Assembly (NCBI GenBank): GCA_963757815.1 | Contig: CAVWSN010000020.1 | Location: 50,159-114,158 of the forward strand | DNA from: JACVRW01 sp963757815 | Lineage (GTDB): Bacteria; Actinomycetota; Thermoleophilia; Solirubrobacterales; Thermoleophilaceae | Direction: 5' to 3' | DNA length: 64,000 bases | In this document: positions 1 through 8,144 of the stretch, piece by piece | How positions within the stretch are numbered: the first letter of the stretch is position 1 | Layout of the letters: each line of letters opens with the position of its first letter | Notes under the pieces: model-generated | The model's database searches: none | Told to the model about the DNA's origin: nothing | The model's input: only the letters and a program-made list of their open reading frames with translations | Program-made: the position numbers and the translations under genes

Positions 1-1
1 G

Positions 2-1357
2 GATCTGCTCGTCAACCAGGTGGACTTCGGGACAACACCGACCGTGGGCGACTTCCTGATCGCCATCCCCGTGGCGATGGTGGCGTACACCGGCATCGAG
101 ACCGTGTCGAACATGGCCGAGGAGGCGCGGGACTATCAGAGGACCATCCCGCGCGGCATCGGCCTGGTGGTCTTCGCCGTGGCCGTGATCTACGTGTTCC
201 TCCCGGCAATCGCGCTGTCGGCGATGCCGGTGCGGGACGGTGAGACCATCCTCGCCCTGCCGAAGGAGGAGGGCGGCTTCGCGGACGACCCGATCCTCGG
301 CGTGGTCGAGAACATGAACCTCGGCGCTCTGCAGGGGCCGGCGGAGGTGTACGTCGGCATCCTCGCCGCCACGATCCTCTTCATCGCTACGAACGCCGGC
401 ATCATCGGCGTGTCGCGTCTCTCCTACTCGATGGGCCAGCACCGCCAGCTGCCCGAGCTGCTGCGCTCGCTTCACCCGAGGTTCCGCACGCCCTATGTCG
501 CGATCGCCCTCTTCGGCACGATCGCCTGCGTTGCGATCGTGCCCGGGCAGGCCGATTTCCTCGGCGTCATCTACGCGTTCGGCGCAATGATCTCGTTCAC
601 GATCGCGCACGTGTCGGTCACGGTCCTGCGCTTCAAATACCCGGAGCTCACGCGGCCCTACAAGGTCCCGCTCAACCTGAAGCTGCGCGGCGGGCAGCTG
701 CCGGTGACGGCCGTCCTCGGCGGCATCGGCACCGGGCTCGCGCTCATCGTCGCCGCGGTGCTCGACACGCGCGTGCTGGTGTCGGGGCTCCTGTGGCTCG
801 CGCTCGGTATCGCGGTCTACGTCATGTACCGGCACCGCCAGGGGCTCTCGCTCACCGAGACGCACAAGATCGTGATGCCGAAGCCGGTGGTCGAGCACGA
901 GGTGGAGTACGAGTCGGTGCTGGTCGCATTCGAGGACGGCAGCTACTCGCCCGACGCCGTGGCGATCGCGGCCCGGCTCGCCGCCCGCAGGCGTCGCGGG
1001 ATCCATGTGCTCGTGACGATCACGGTGCCGCCGAACTCGCCGATCGACGCCGTGCTGCCCGAGCAGGAGGCGCGGGCCGCGTCCACGATCGACTCGGCCC
1101 GCGTGCGCGGCGGCCGCCGCGTGACGGGCCACTGGGAGAAGGTCCGCCCAGGGCAGGGCGGGCGGCGCATCGTCGAGGAGGCGAAGGACATCAAGGCGCG
1201 CGCGATCGTGATGGAGCTGCCGCCGCGCCGGGCCGGAAAGTCGCTGTTCGGGAAGTCGCTCGAGACCGTCCTCGCCGAGCGCCCCTGCCGCGTGATCATC
1301 GACTCCTCGAGAGCTGTCGACGGGCAGCGGGCCCAGTCCGACGCGGCACTACGATAG
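2..1357 (+). CDS. APC-family permease with C-terminal UspA domain (5' partial)
   Basis: The frame is open from the window edge, so the N-terminus and first membrane helices are missing. The visible part carries hydrophobic helices typical of the amino acid-polyamine-organocation (APC) superfamily, including a stretch around VAYTGIETVSNMAEEARDY that resembles the APC family's conserved TGxE...A/E segment. A hydrophilic tail of about 160 residues, starting near EYESVLVAFEDG, looks like a universal-stress-protein domain. It is a second, diverged copy of the permease at 1599-3605. The neighbouring TrkA genes suggest a role in cation or amino-acid transport, with the tail binding nucleotide to regulate it. 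Substrate is not deducible from sequence. Confidence 0.85.
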   Translation, partial: DLLVNQVDFGTTPTVGDFLIAIPVAMVAYTGIETVSNMAEEARDYQRTIPRGIGLVVFAVAVIYVFLPAIALSAMPVRDGETILALPKEEGGFADDPILGVVENMNLGALQGPAEVYVGILAATILFIATNAGIIGVSRLSYSMGQHRQLPELLRSLHPRFRTPYVAIALFGTIACVAIVPGQADFLGVIYAFGAMISFTIAHVSVTVLRFKYPELTRPYKVPLNLKLRGGQLPVTAVLGGIGTGLALIVAAVLDTRVLVSGLLWLALGIAVYVMYRHRQGLSLTETHKIVMPKPVVEHEVEYESVLVAFEDGSYSPDAVAIAARLAARRRRGIHVLVTITVPPNSPIDAVLPEQEARAASTIDSARVRGGRRVTGHWEKVRPGQGGRRIVEEAKDIKARAIVMELPPRRAGKSLFGKSLETVLAERPCRVIIDSSRAVDGQRAQSDAALR

Positions 1358-1362
1358 GCCGA

Positions 1363-1602
1363 GTGGAACGCGCGTATCTGGCCTCGACCCGCGTGCTGAG
1401 CGCCATGCTGATCCTGGTGGGAGTGGCAATGGTCGTGGTCGCGCTGGCGGGCGGCGGAGGCGTGCTCGCCCTCGGGGTGGTGCTGGGCACGCTGCTCGCG
1501 CTGCTGGGCGCCGGGCGGCTCTACCTGGCACGCCCGAGCCCCAACGCAGGCGCGCCCGACGGGGAAGAGACCGCGGAGGGCGCCCGCGGCCGAGCCCGGT
1601 GA
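1363..1602 (+). CDS. small two-helix membrane protein
   Basis: A 79-residue product starting at GTG, a few bases after the upstream permease stop. It has two hydrophobic segments (about residues 11-30 and 33-50) followed by a charged tail rich in Glu, Gly and Arg. Its stop overlaps the GTG start of the next permease by 4 bp (GTGA), which indicates translational coupling within one operon. I do not recognise a family. It may be an accessory subunit of the two flanking permeases, but that rests only on position and spacing. Confidence 0.6.
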   Translation: MERAYLASTRVLSAMLILVGVAMVVVALAGGGGVLALGVVLGTLLALLGAGRLYLARPSPNAGAPDGEETAEGARGRAR

Positions 1603-3605
1603 GCGAGCCGGGACCCGAACCTCGGGTGCCCGCCGCCGTGCGGGCGCGCACGGGCCTGCGCCGGGGCTCCGAACTGGCTGTCCTGCGGGTCACGCGCGGG
1701 CTCGGCGAGCCGGCGCTGTTCGCCGTCACGCTGAGCGCGGTCGTCGCATCGCTCTTCTTCGGGCTCGGCGTGGTCGCCGGCGACGCGCTCGGGCTCACAC
1801 CGGTCGTCTACCTGGTGGCCGGCCTGTTCTTCGCGGTGACGATGGCCACCTATGTCGAGGGCACCTCGCTCCACATCGAGCGCGGCGGCGCCTCGACGCT
1901 CGCCCGCTACGCGTTCGACGAGCTCTGGAGCTTCATTGCCGGTTGGGCCATCCTGCTCGACTACCTGATAGTGATGGCCGCCGGCGCGGTGGTGATCACG
2001 GACTACCTGGCGGTCTTCGTGCCGGGCATCGACGACGGCGTCTTCGAGGTGCTCGTGGCCGGCCTCGCCCTGCTGCTGGTGGCTGCCCTCAACGTGCGTG
2101 GCATCACTGCCCAGCGCCTACGGACGGTGCTGCGCGTCTCGCTCGTGAGCATCCTCGTGCTGGCGGTCGCGAGCCTGATCGCCTTCGTCCAGTTCTTCGA
2201 CGTGCAGGCGATCGTCGACTCGGTGGAGCTGGGCGAGGCGCCCGCTTGGGAGGACGCCATCTTCGCCCTGGGCGTCGCCTGCGTCGCGTTGATCGGAGTC
2301 GAGGCGGCGTCCGGCCTTGCGGGCGAGGTGCGCGTGGGCAGGCGCGGGCTCCGGCGTGTGGTGCTCGTTTCCACCGGCGTTGCGCTCGTGCTGTTCGTGG
2401 TCGTGAGCGCGGCCGCGCTGATGGCCCAGCCGGTCCAGGGCGGCGCGACGCCCCTGGGCGGGCGCTTCCTGGAGGCGCCGGTCCTCGGCATCCCCAACGC
2501 CTACGACAGCGAGTGGCTGGTGGATGCGGGCCGCTACGTCATCGGCGCGACCGCGGCGGCGATGCTGTTCGTGGCCATCAACGGCACGATGCTCGGCCTC
2601 GCCCGGCTCGCGTACTCGCTTGCCACCAACCGCCAGATCCCGAGCGCGGTGGGGCGCCTGAGCGTGCGCCGCGGCACCCCCTACGTGGCGATCGCGATCG
2701 CTGCGGGGATCGCCATCGGGCTCTCGATCCCCCACGACGTCGAGTTCCTGGCGGGCACGTTCGCGTTCGGCGCGATGGTTGCGTTCGCGCTCGCGCACCT
2801 GTCCGTGATCGTGCTGCGCTTCCGCGAGCCGGACCGGCCCAGCGCCTACCGCATGCCGCTCGGCGTGAACTGGCGCGGCGCGGTGGTGCCGCTTCCGGCC
2901 GTCTTCGGGTTCGTGCTCGCCGTGGCCGTCTGGCTCAGCGTGGTGGCGCTTCACGAGGGGGCACGCATCGCCGGCGGAATCTGGATGGTCGCGGGCGTCG
3001 GGCTGTATGTCGTCTACCGGCGCGGCCAGGGCAAGTCGCTCACACAGCGCTTCACGATCCCCGCGGAGGCGCTCCAGGAACGAGAGGCCGCCGAGTACGG
3101 AAGCATCCTGGTGCCGGTGTTCGGCGAGGCGCTCGACGACGAGATCGTCGGCACGGCCGGCCGGCTCGCCGCCGAACAGGACGAGGACGGTGGCGGCGGG
3201 GCCGTGCTGGAGGCGCTCTACGTGTTCGAGATCCCGATGTCGCTCCCGATCGACGCGCGCGTGCCGGAGGAGCGGGTCAGGAAGGCCAAGGAGGTGCTGT
3301 CGCGCGCGAAGGAGGTGGGCGAGGAGTACGAGGGGGTGGAGGTCGCGACGGCGATGGTGCGCGGCCGCACGGCGGGCCAGGCCATCGTCTCGGAGGCCCG
3401 GCGGCGAGGGGTCGAGGCGATCGTGCTCGCCGCCGAGGAGCCCACGCGAGTGCGCGGCGGCGCGATCATGGGAGGCCGTGGCCGCGTGCGCGACCGGTTC
3501 GTGGGGGACACCACGCGCTACGTGATCGAGAAGTCTCCCTGCAGGGTGATCCTGACCGCCCCGCCGGCCGGCGAGGAGGGCACCCGCGAAGGTGTCCTGC
3601 CGTAG
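1599..3605 (+). CDS. APC-family permease with C-terminal UspA domain
   Basis: A complete 668-residue protein. Residues about 35-470 contain a dozen or so hydrophobic helices of APC type. The C-terminal region from about residue 500 (EYGSILVPVFGEALDDE onward) is a UspA-like alpha/beta domain ending in the typical SPCRVILTAPP strand. The GTG start is fixed by the 4-bp overlap with the upstream small membrane gene. Two trkA-type genes follow 12 bp downstream. An APC-like gene next to a pair of Trk genes is known from mycobacteria (Rv2690c with ceoB and ceoC), so potassium-linked transport or homeostasis is the most likely role. The transported substrate remains inference. Confidence 0.88.
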   Translation: MSEPGPEPRVPAAVRARTGLRRGSELAVLRVTRGLGEPALFAVTLSAVVASLFFGLGVVAGDALGLTPVVYLVAGLFFAVTMATYVEGTSLHIERGGASTLARYAFDELWSFIAGWAILLDYLIVMAAGAVVITDYLAVFVPGIDDGVFEVLVAGLALLLVAALNVRGITAQRLRTVLRVSLVSILVLAVASLIAFVQFFDVQAIVDSVELGEAPAWEDAIFALGVACVALIGVEAASGLAGEVRVGRRGLRRVVLVSTGVALVLFVVVSAAALMAQPVQGGATPLGGRFLEAPVLGIPNAYDSEWLVDAGRYVIGATAAAMLFVAINGTMLGLARLAYSLATNRQIPSAVGRLSVRRGTPYVAIAIAAGIAIGLSIPHDVEFLAGTFAFGAMVAFALAHLSVIVLRFREPDRPSAYRMPLGVNWRGAVVPLPAVFGFVLAVAVWLSVVALHEGARIAGGIWMVAGVGLYVVYRRGQGKSLTQRFTIPAEALQEREAAEYGSILVPVFGEALDDEIVGTAGRLAAEQDEDGGGGAVLEALYVFEIPMSLPIDARVPEERVRKAKEVLSRAKEVGEEYEGVEVATAMVRGRTAGQAIVSEARRRGVEAIVLAAEEPTRVRGGAIMGGRGRVRDRFVGDTTRYVIEKSPCRVILTAPPAGEEGTREGVLP

Positions 3606-3617
3606 AGTGAGGCCAGT

Positions 3618-4064
3618 ATGTTCGTCCTGATTGTCGGATGCGGCCGGGTGGGGTCGTCGATCGCTCACTCGATGCTCGCCGAGGGGCACGAGGTCTCCGT
3701 GGTCGACGAGGACGCGGAGGCCATCGCGCTCCTCGATCGCGACGCCGACGCCTCCTGGGAGGAGCGCGGGGGCCGCTTCACCGAGGGCACAGCGCTCGAG
3801 ATCGACGCACTGCTCGCGGCCGGCATCGAGCAGGCCGACGCGTTCGTGGCGTCCACGGACGGCGACAACACGAACCTCGTGATCGCCCAGATCGCCCAGC
3901 GCCGCTTCAACGTGGAACGGGTGGTGGTGCGCGTGCTCGACCCGGCGCGGGCCCGCTGGTACGCGGAACAGGGTCTCCAGACCGTCTGTCCCACGCAGAC
4001 GGCCATCGAGCTCCTCGAGGCGGCGGTGCGGGGCCAGATCCGCTTCGAGGGAGTGTCCGGCTAG
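3618..4064 (+). CDS. trkA: TrkA-N (RCK) NAD-binding protein, first of a pair
   Basis: A 148-residue single RCK-N domain. The N-terminal Rossmann motif is LIVGCGRVGSSIA (residues 4-16), followed by an acidic strand end (VVDED) and the NLVIAQIAQRRF segment usual in KTN/RCK domains. It lacks the C-terminal RCK-C domain present in its neighbour. A second trkA starts 3 bp after its stop, so the two subunits are probably made together and form a hetero-oligomeric cytoplasmic ring that gates a potassium channel or transporter in response to NAD(H) or nucleotides. The arrangement matches ceoB/ceoC of mycobacteria. Confidence 0.9.
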   Translation: MFVLIVGCGRVGSSIAHSMLAEGHEVSVVDEDAEAIALLDRDADASWEERGGRFTEGTALEIDALLAAGIEQADAFVASTDGDNTNLVIAQIAQRRFNVERVVVRVLDPARARWYAEQGLQTVCPTQTAIELLEAAVRGQIRFEGVSG

Positions 4065-4067
4065 CTC

Positions 4068-4736
4068 ATGTACGTTCTGATCGTCGGCGCCGGCAAGGTG
4101 GGCTGGAACCTCGCGCGCGAGCTGATCAACAAGCGCCACGAGGTGACCGTCATCGAGTCGGACCAGGCGCGCTACGCGGTCGTGGAGCAGGAGCTCGAGC
4201 ACAGCGCGCAGTACGGCGACGGCTCCGAGCTCTGGGTGCTCGAGCGCGGCGGCATCGAGCGCGCCGACCTCGTGGTGGCCGTGACCGGCGACGACGAGGA
4301 CAACATCCTCATTTCCCAGGTCGCGCGCGAGAAGTACGGCGTGGCGCGCGTGGTGGCGCGCTGCAACAACCCGCGCAACCTTCAGCACTTCGAGCTGCTC
4401 GGCGTCAAGCCGGTGATCTCCGCCACCGACCTGATCCTGCGCCTGATCGAGCACGAGGTGCCGAAGTACGGGCTCGTGCATCTGCTCGACCTGCCCGAGG
4501 AGCGGCTCGAGATCATCGAGCTCGAGGTGGCCGACGGCTCCGCCGCCGCGGGCAAGACGGTCAAGGACCTCGGGCTGCCGGACGGCTCGCTCGTGATCTC
4601 GATATTGCGTGACGGCGGCGGCTTCGTGCCGCACGGCGAGTCGGTCGTTCAGGCGGGCGACGAGGTGTTGCTCGTGCTGGACGTGGGTATCGAGTCCCGC
4701 GTGACCGAACGCTTCACGAACCGCTCGGCGGCCTGA
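4068..4736 (+). CDS. trkA: TrkA potassium-uptake regulator (RCK-N plus RCK-C)
   Basis: A 222-residue protein of normal TrkA length. The Rossmann motif is LIVGAGKVGWNLA at residues 4-16. A D-containing loop and the conserved DEDNILISQVAREKY segment follow. The C-terminal part (about 140-222) is an RCK-C ligand-binding domain ending in GDEVLLVLDVG. It follows the shorter TrkA subunit by 3 bp and is followed after 4 bp by the flavoprotein gene, so all are likely co-transcribed. Role: nucleotide-sensing regulatory subunit of a potassium transporter. No Trk/Ktr membrane subunit lies in the window, which makes the upstream APC-UspA permeases candidate partners. Confidence 0.92.
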   Translation: MYVLIVGAGKVGWNLARELINKRHEVTVIESDQARYAVVEQELEHSAQYGDGSELWVLERGGIERADLVVAVTGDDEDNILISQVAREKYGVARVVARCNNPRNLQHFELLGVKPVISATDLILRLIEHEVPKYGLVHLLDLPEERLEIIELEVADGSAAAGKTVKDLGLPDGSLVISILRDGGGFVPHGESVVQAGDEVLLVLDVGIESRVTERFTNRSAA

Positions 4737-4740
4737 CACC

Positions 4741-5970
4741 GTGGCCCGCCGCAAGGTCGACCATCTCCTGATCGGGGGCGGTCTGGCCGCCGCCAATTGC
4801 GCGCGCTGGGTACGCGAGGGTGGTGGCGAGGGGTCGATCCTGCTCGTCGGCCGCGAGGCCGACCCGCCCTACAACCGCCCGCCGCTGACCAAGGGCTTTC
4901 TGCGGGGCGTAGAGCCGCGCGAGGAGGTGCTGTTCCGGCCCGACGACTGGTGGGAGGAGAAGGGGATCGAGCTGCAACTGCGCACGAGCGTCATGAAGCT
5001 CGACGCCGGCGAGCGGGTGGCGCAGCTCTCGAACAAGGACGAGATCGAGTTCGGAAACGCGCTGCTCGCAACGGGGAGCAACGTGCGTCGGCTCCGGGTC
5101 GACGGCTGCGAGCTCGACGGCATCCACTACATCCGGACCTTCGGAAACTCGGAAACGCTGCGCGCCGACGCCGAGCAGGCTGAGCGCGTGGTGATCATCG
5201 GTGGCAGCTACATCGGCACCGAGGTCGCGGCCTCGCTCACCGCCGCATACGGCGACAAGTGCACGATCGTGATGCTCGAGGACGTGACGCTCGAGCGCTG
5301 GTTCGGCAAGGAGGTCGGCGGCTTCTTCCAGGGCGTCCTGGAGGAGCACGGGGTGGAGATCCATGGGGGCGACGAGCTCGAGCGCTTCGAGGGCTCCGAC
5401 GGCCGCGTGCGGAAGGTCGTGACAAAGGGCGGGCTCGAGCTCGACTGCGACCTCGTCGTCATCGGCGCCGGGGTCACCCCCGATGTCTCGCTCGCCAAGG
5501 CGGCCGGGCTCGAGCTCGGCGAGGCGGGCGGGGTGCTCTCCTCGGCGATGCTAGAGAGCTCCGTGCCGGGCATCTTCACGGCCGGCGACATCTGCGAGTA
5601 CGACAGCCCGGTGCACCGCCGGCGGATGCGGATCGAGCACTGGGATGTGGCGTTCAACCAGGGCAAGACGGCGGGGCTCAACATGCTCGGCCAGGGAATC
5701 GAGCACGACGTCGTGCCCTATTTCTTCTCGGATCTCGCCGACTGGTCCTCGATGGAGTACGTGGGCCCCGGCTCAGGTGAGACCGTGGTGCGCGGCTCGC
5801 TCGCGGACGGCGACTTCACGGCCTTCTACGTCGACGACGGGCGCGTGACCGCCGCGCTGACGGTCGGGCGGTCGGACGATCTCGAGCACGCCGGGCGTCT
5901 CATCGTCGAGCGCACAGCCGTCGACCAGGCGGCCCTGGCGGACGAGGGCACGGACCTGGCCTCGCTGTAG
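4741..5970 (+). CDS. FAD-dependent pyridine nucleotide-disulfide oxidoreductase (ferredoxin-reductase type)
   Basis: A 409-residue flavoprotein starting at GTG, 4 bp after trkA. The FAD-binding Rossmann motif (HLLIGGGLAAANCA) is near the N-terminus, the NAD(P)H motif IIGGSYIGTEVAASL is near residue 155, and the FAD ribityl motif FTAGDICEYDS is near residue 280. The DPPYNRPPLTKGFL segment is typical of the ferredoxin/rubredoxin reductase and AIF-like branch, and the C-terminus resembles a reductase C domain. It lacks the CxxxxC redox disulfide of the dihydrolipoamide dehydrogenase branch. Likely an NAD(P)H-dependent reductase for a small electron carrier; the partner is not in the window. Confidence 0.87.
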   Translation: MARRKVDHLLIGGGLAAANCARWVREGGGEGSILLVGREADPPYNRPPLTKGFLRGVEPREEVLFRPDDWWEEKGIELQLRTSVMKLDAGERVAQLSNKDEIEFGNALLATGSNVRRLRVDGCELDGIHYIRTFGNSETLRADAEQAERVVIIGGSYIGTEVAASLTAAYGDKCTIVMLEDVTLERWFGKEVGGFFQGVLEEHGVEIHGGDELERFEGSDGRVRKVVTKGGLELDCDLVVIGAGVTPDVSLAKAAGLELGEAGGVLSSAMLESSVPGIFTAGDICEYDSPVHRRRMRIEHWDVAFNQGKTAGLNMLGQGIEHDVVPYFFSDLADWSSMEYVGPGSGETVVRGSLADGDFTAFYVDDGRVTAALTVGRSDDLEHAGRLIVERTAVDQAALADEGTDLASL

Positions 5971-5996
5971 GCCCCGCCGGGCCCGCACCTACCCTG

Positions 5997-6818
5997 GTGG
6001 TACGGATGGCGGGCTACTTCGACGACTCCTCGATGCTGCGGCGCGTGCACCGCGAGCGCGCCCTCGCGCTGGCGGGCCCGCGGGCCCTGCTGATGCAGGC
6101 GGCGCACCCGCTGGCCGTGTCGGGGCTGCTCGCCCACTCGACCGCCGTGGACGACCCGTACGAGCGCCTGGCGCGCACCGCAGATGTGATGGGCACGATC
6201 GGATTCGGCGAGCGCGCCGACGCGGATCGGGTCTCCCGCACGGTGCGCGCGATGCACCGGCGCGTGAGCGGGAAGCTGCGGGAGCCGGTCGGCCCCTACC
6301 CGGTTGGCACCGGCTACCGCGCCGACGATCCAGAGCTGCTGATGTGGGTGCTGTTCACGCTGGTCGACTCGGGGCTGGTGGTGTACCGGACCTACGTAGG
6401 GTCGCTGTCGCGCGAGGAGGAGGCGGCCTACTGGGAGGACTACCGGGTGGTGGGGCGCCTGTTCGGGCTGAGGGTGCGGGACATGCCGCGGACGCTCGCC
6501 GACCTCGACGACTACCGCCGTTCCATGCTCGAGGGCGACAGCCTCTACGTGACCGACTGGGCGCGCGAGCGCGCTCGCGCGATCGTGCTCGACCCGCCCG
6601 TCCCGTGGATGGCGCAGCCACTGCTCGAGACCGTCAACTTCATCACGATCGCCCTGCTGCCCGACCGAATCCGAAACGAGTACGGCTTCGCACCGGTCCC
6701 GCCGGCGTTCCTGCGCAAGGCGCTGGTACGGGCGGGCGGCGAGTACGTGAAGCGCGCGGTCGTGCCCTTCCTGCCCGACCGCCTGCGGCTGGTGCCGGCG
6801 GCGCGGGCGGCGGCGTAG
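5997..6818 (+). CDS. DUF2236 / MpaB-type oxygenase
   Basis: A 273-residue helical protein with the signatures of the DUF2236 family (fungal MpaB, rubber oxygenase Lcp relatives): an N-terminal RVHRERALALAGPRALLMQA region, then AAHPLAVSGLLAHS with conserved histidines that can ligate haem. The start is GTG at 5997, with an in-frame ATG at 6006 as an alternative. The gene begins 26 bp after the flavoprotein stop. It might draw electrons from that reductase, but this is inferred from position only. Substrate unknown; family members act on hydrophobic compounds. Confidence 0.85.
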   Translation: MVRMAGYFDDSSMLRRVHRERALALAGPRALLMQAAHPLAVSGLLAHSTAVDDPYERLARTADVMGTIGFGERADADRVSRTVRAMHRRVSGKLREPVGPYPVGTGYRADDPELLMWVLFTLVDSGLVVYRTYVGSLSREEEAAYWEDYRVVGRLFGLRVRDMPRTLADLDDYRRSMLEGDSLYVTDWARERARAIVLDPPVPWMAQPLLETVNFITIALLPDRIRNEYGFAPVPPAFLRKALVRAGGEYVKRAVVPFLPDRLRLVPAARAAA

Positions 6819-7191
6819 CGGACGTCGCCGGCCTGCCGGCCCGGTGGCCGCGAGGCACGTCACGCGCTGGACCGCCGCTGGCGCCTCGCGATCACCTGCG
6901 AATCGCCGCGACACCGGCTGGCCGCAGCGCCATCACCACGAAGGTCGTGGTCGTGCTGGCGCGCGCTGACTACGGGAGACCGAAGCGCTCGCGGACCTGA
7001 GGACGTGCGCTTGTTTCACTCGAGATTCGGCGGTCACATCCGGGGCGCCGACCGGTTCCGGACGAGTTCGGCAGCGCTCGAAATTGGCCTAGGCAGGGGT
7101 ATGTAACAACCCGCCGACAATCGTAAAAAGCCTGCATATACCGCGCTTCTTGTCCGAGCTACCACCTATGATGTCGGATGGCAGGGGAAGG
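6819..7191. other. intergenic stretch without a recognisable gene
   Basis: About 370 bases between the oxygenase and tRNA-Gln. GC content falls visibly toward 7080-7150, where A/T-rich runs such as cgtaaaaagcctgcatat occur. I see no convincing start with a ribosome site, no long inverted repeat and no recognisable RNA fold. It probably contains the 3' flank of the minus-strand tRNA. Confidence 0.5.
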
Positions 7192-7262
7192 CTGCGGGGC
7201 AGGGACTCGAACCCCGATAACCAGTTCCAGAGACTGGCGTCTTGCCGTTAGACGACCCCGCA
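7192..7262 (-). tRNA. tRNA-Gln (anticodon CTG)
   Basis: Read on the minus strand, the cloverleaf closes fully. The 7-bp acceptor stem TGCGGGG pairs with CCCCGCA. The D arm is GTCT/AGAC. The anticodon stem CCAGT/ACTGG encloses the loop CTCTGGA with anticodon CTG. The T arm is CGGGG/CCCTG around the loop TTCGAGT, and the discriminator base is G. The CCA end is not encoded. CTG reads CAG codons, hence glutamine. An HNH nuclease gene of lower GC lies on its 5' side. Confidence 0.94.
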
Positions 7263-7336
7263 GCGTCGCCTTCAGGATACCCGTGACCCCGACATCCGAC
7301 CACCGACGAACCGGCCCGAAGCACCCACGCGGGGTC

Positions 7337-7978
7337 ATGCGTGAGCTGGTGGCAGCGAGGCTCGAGTGCGGCATGAGTATCGCTGACATTGCGTCTGAGC
7401 TGGGTGTGGTCAAGTCGACGGTCTGCTACCACGCCAGGCGACTAGGCAAGCCTGCGGACCCCAGGTTTGCGCGTCGCTACGACTGGTTTTCGATCCAGGT
7501 CTACTACGACGAGGGGCACTCCATAAGGGAATGCGCACGAGAGTTTGGCTTTTGCATCGAGACGTGGCACCGCGCCGTACGGGCGGGGCTCCTCGCGTCC
7601 AGACCCGCGGCCGCGCCAATCGGCACCTACCTCGTCAGCGGGCGCAAGGTCAACCGTCATCACCTCAAGCTGCGTTTACTGGACAGCGGTCTCAAGTCGC
7701 ATCGCTGCGAAGTTTGCGGGATCGAGGAATGGCAGGGAAAGCCGAACTCGATGTCGCTTCATCACGTGAATGGAGACGGCGACGATAACAGGCTCGAGAA
7801 CCTCCAGCTCCTCTGTGCGAATTGCCATAGCCAGACGTCGAACTTCGGCAGCCGAAACCCCAAGCGAACACGGACCCTTGCACGTACACGCATCGAAGCG
7901 GAACTGCGTCGCGCGGGGGCGGTCCGTCTGGAGGCTTCGGCAGTCCGGATGCTTCCGCTGGCGGGTGCCGCACGCTGA
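7337..7978 (+). CDS. HNH endonuclease with N-terminal helix-turn-helix segments
   Basis: A 213-residue protein from the ATG at 7337; the frame is open further upstream, but that stretch runs antisense through the tRNA. Two helix-turn-helix-like segments come first (SIADIASELGVVKSTVCYHA and SIRECAREFGFCIETW). The HNH core follows with zinc cysteines CEVC, the catalytic pair in SLHHVNGDGDDNRLENL, and LLCANCHSQ. This layout matches small stand-alone HNH homing or phage-type nucleases. Its base composition is less GC-rich than the neighbours, which suggests transfer. Role: probable DNA nicking or cutting for mobility or defence; target unknown. Confidence 0.85.
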   Translation: MRELVAARLECGMSIADIASELGVVKSTVCYHARRLGKPADPRFARRYDWFSIQVYYDEGHSIRECAREFGFCIETWHRAVRAGLLASRPAAAPIGTYLVSGRKVNRHHLKLRLLDSGLKSHRCEVCGIEEWQGKPNSMSLHHVNGDGDDNRLENLQLLCANCHSQTSNFGSRNPKRTRTLARTRIEAELRRAGAVRLEASAVRMLPLAGAAR

Positions 7979-8144
7979 TGGTCTGCCGTGCGTGCTGCCG
8001 GCGGCTCTGATCCCCGGGCGCCGCGGTGGGGCGGGAGAAGCCGTGCCCGACGCCGGCTATCCCGAGAGGAAGCTCGGCGAGCCCGCCGGGTTTGAGGCCG
8101 CCGGGCGCCGCCGCTAGGCGCCACGCCGCGGGCGGACGCCGCGG

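Noticed and set aside
2118..4796. Very long minus-strand open frame opposite the permease and trkA genes
   Set aside because: Its translation is His/Arg/Asp-rich low complexity without motifs, and it is antisense to well-supported genes. Such shadows are normal at this GC.
7178..7336. Longer HNH protein starting upstream at 7178
   Set aside because: That stretch is antisense to the tRNA and has no conserved protein features; ATG 7337 is preferred.
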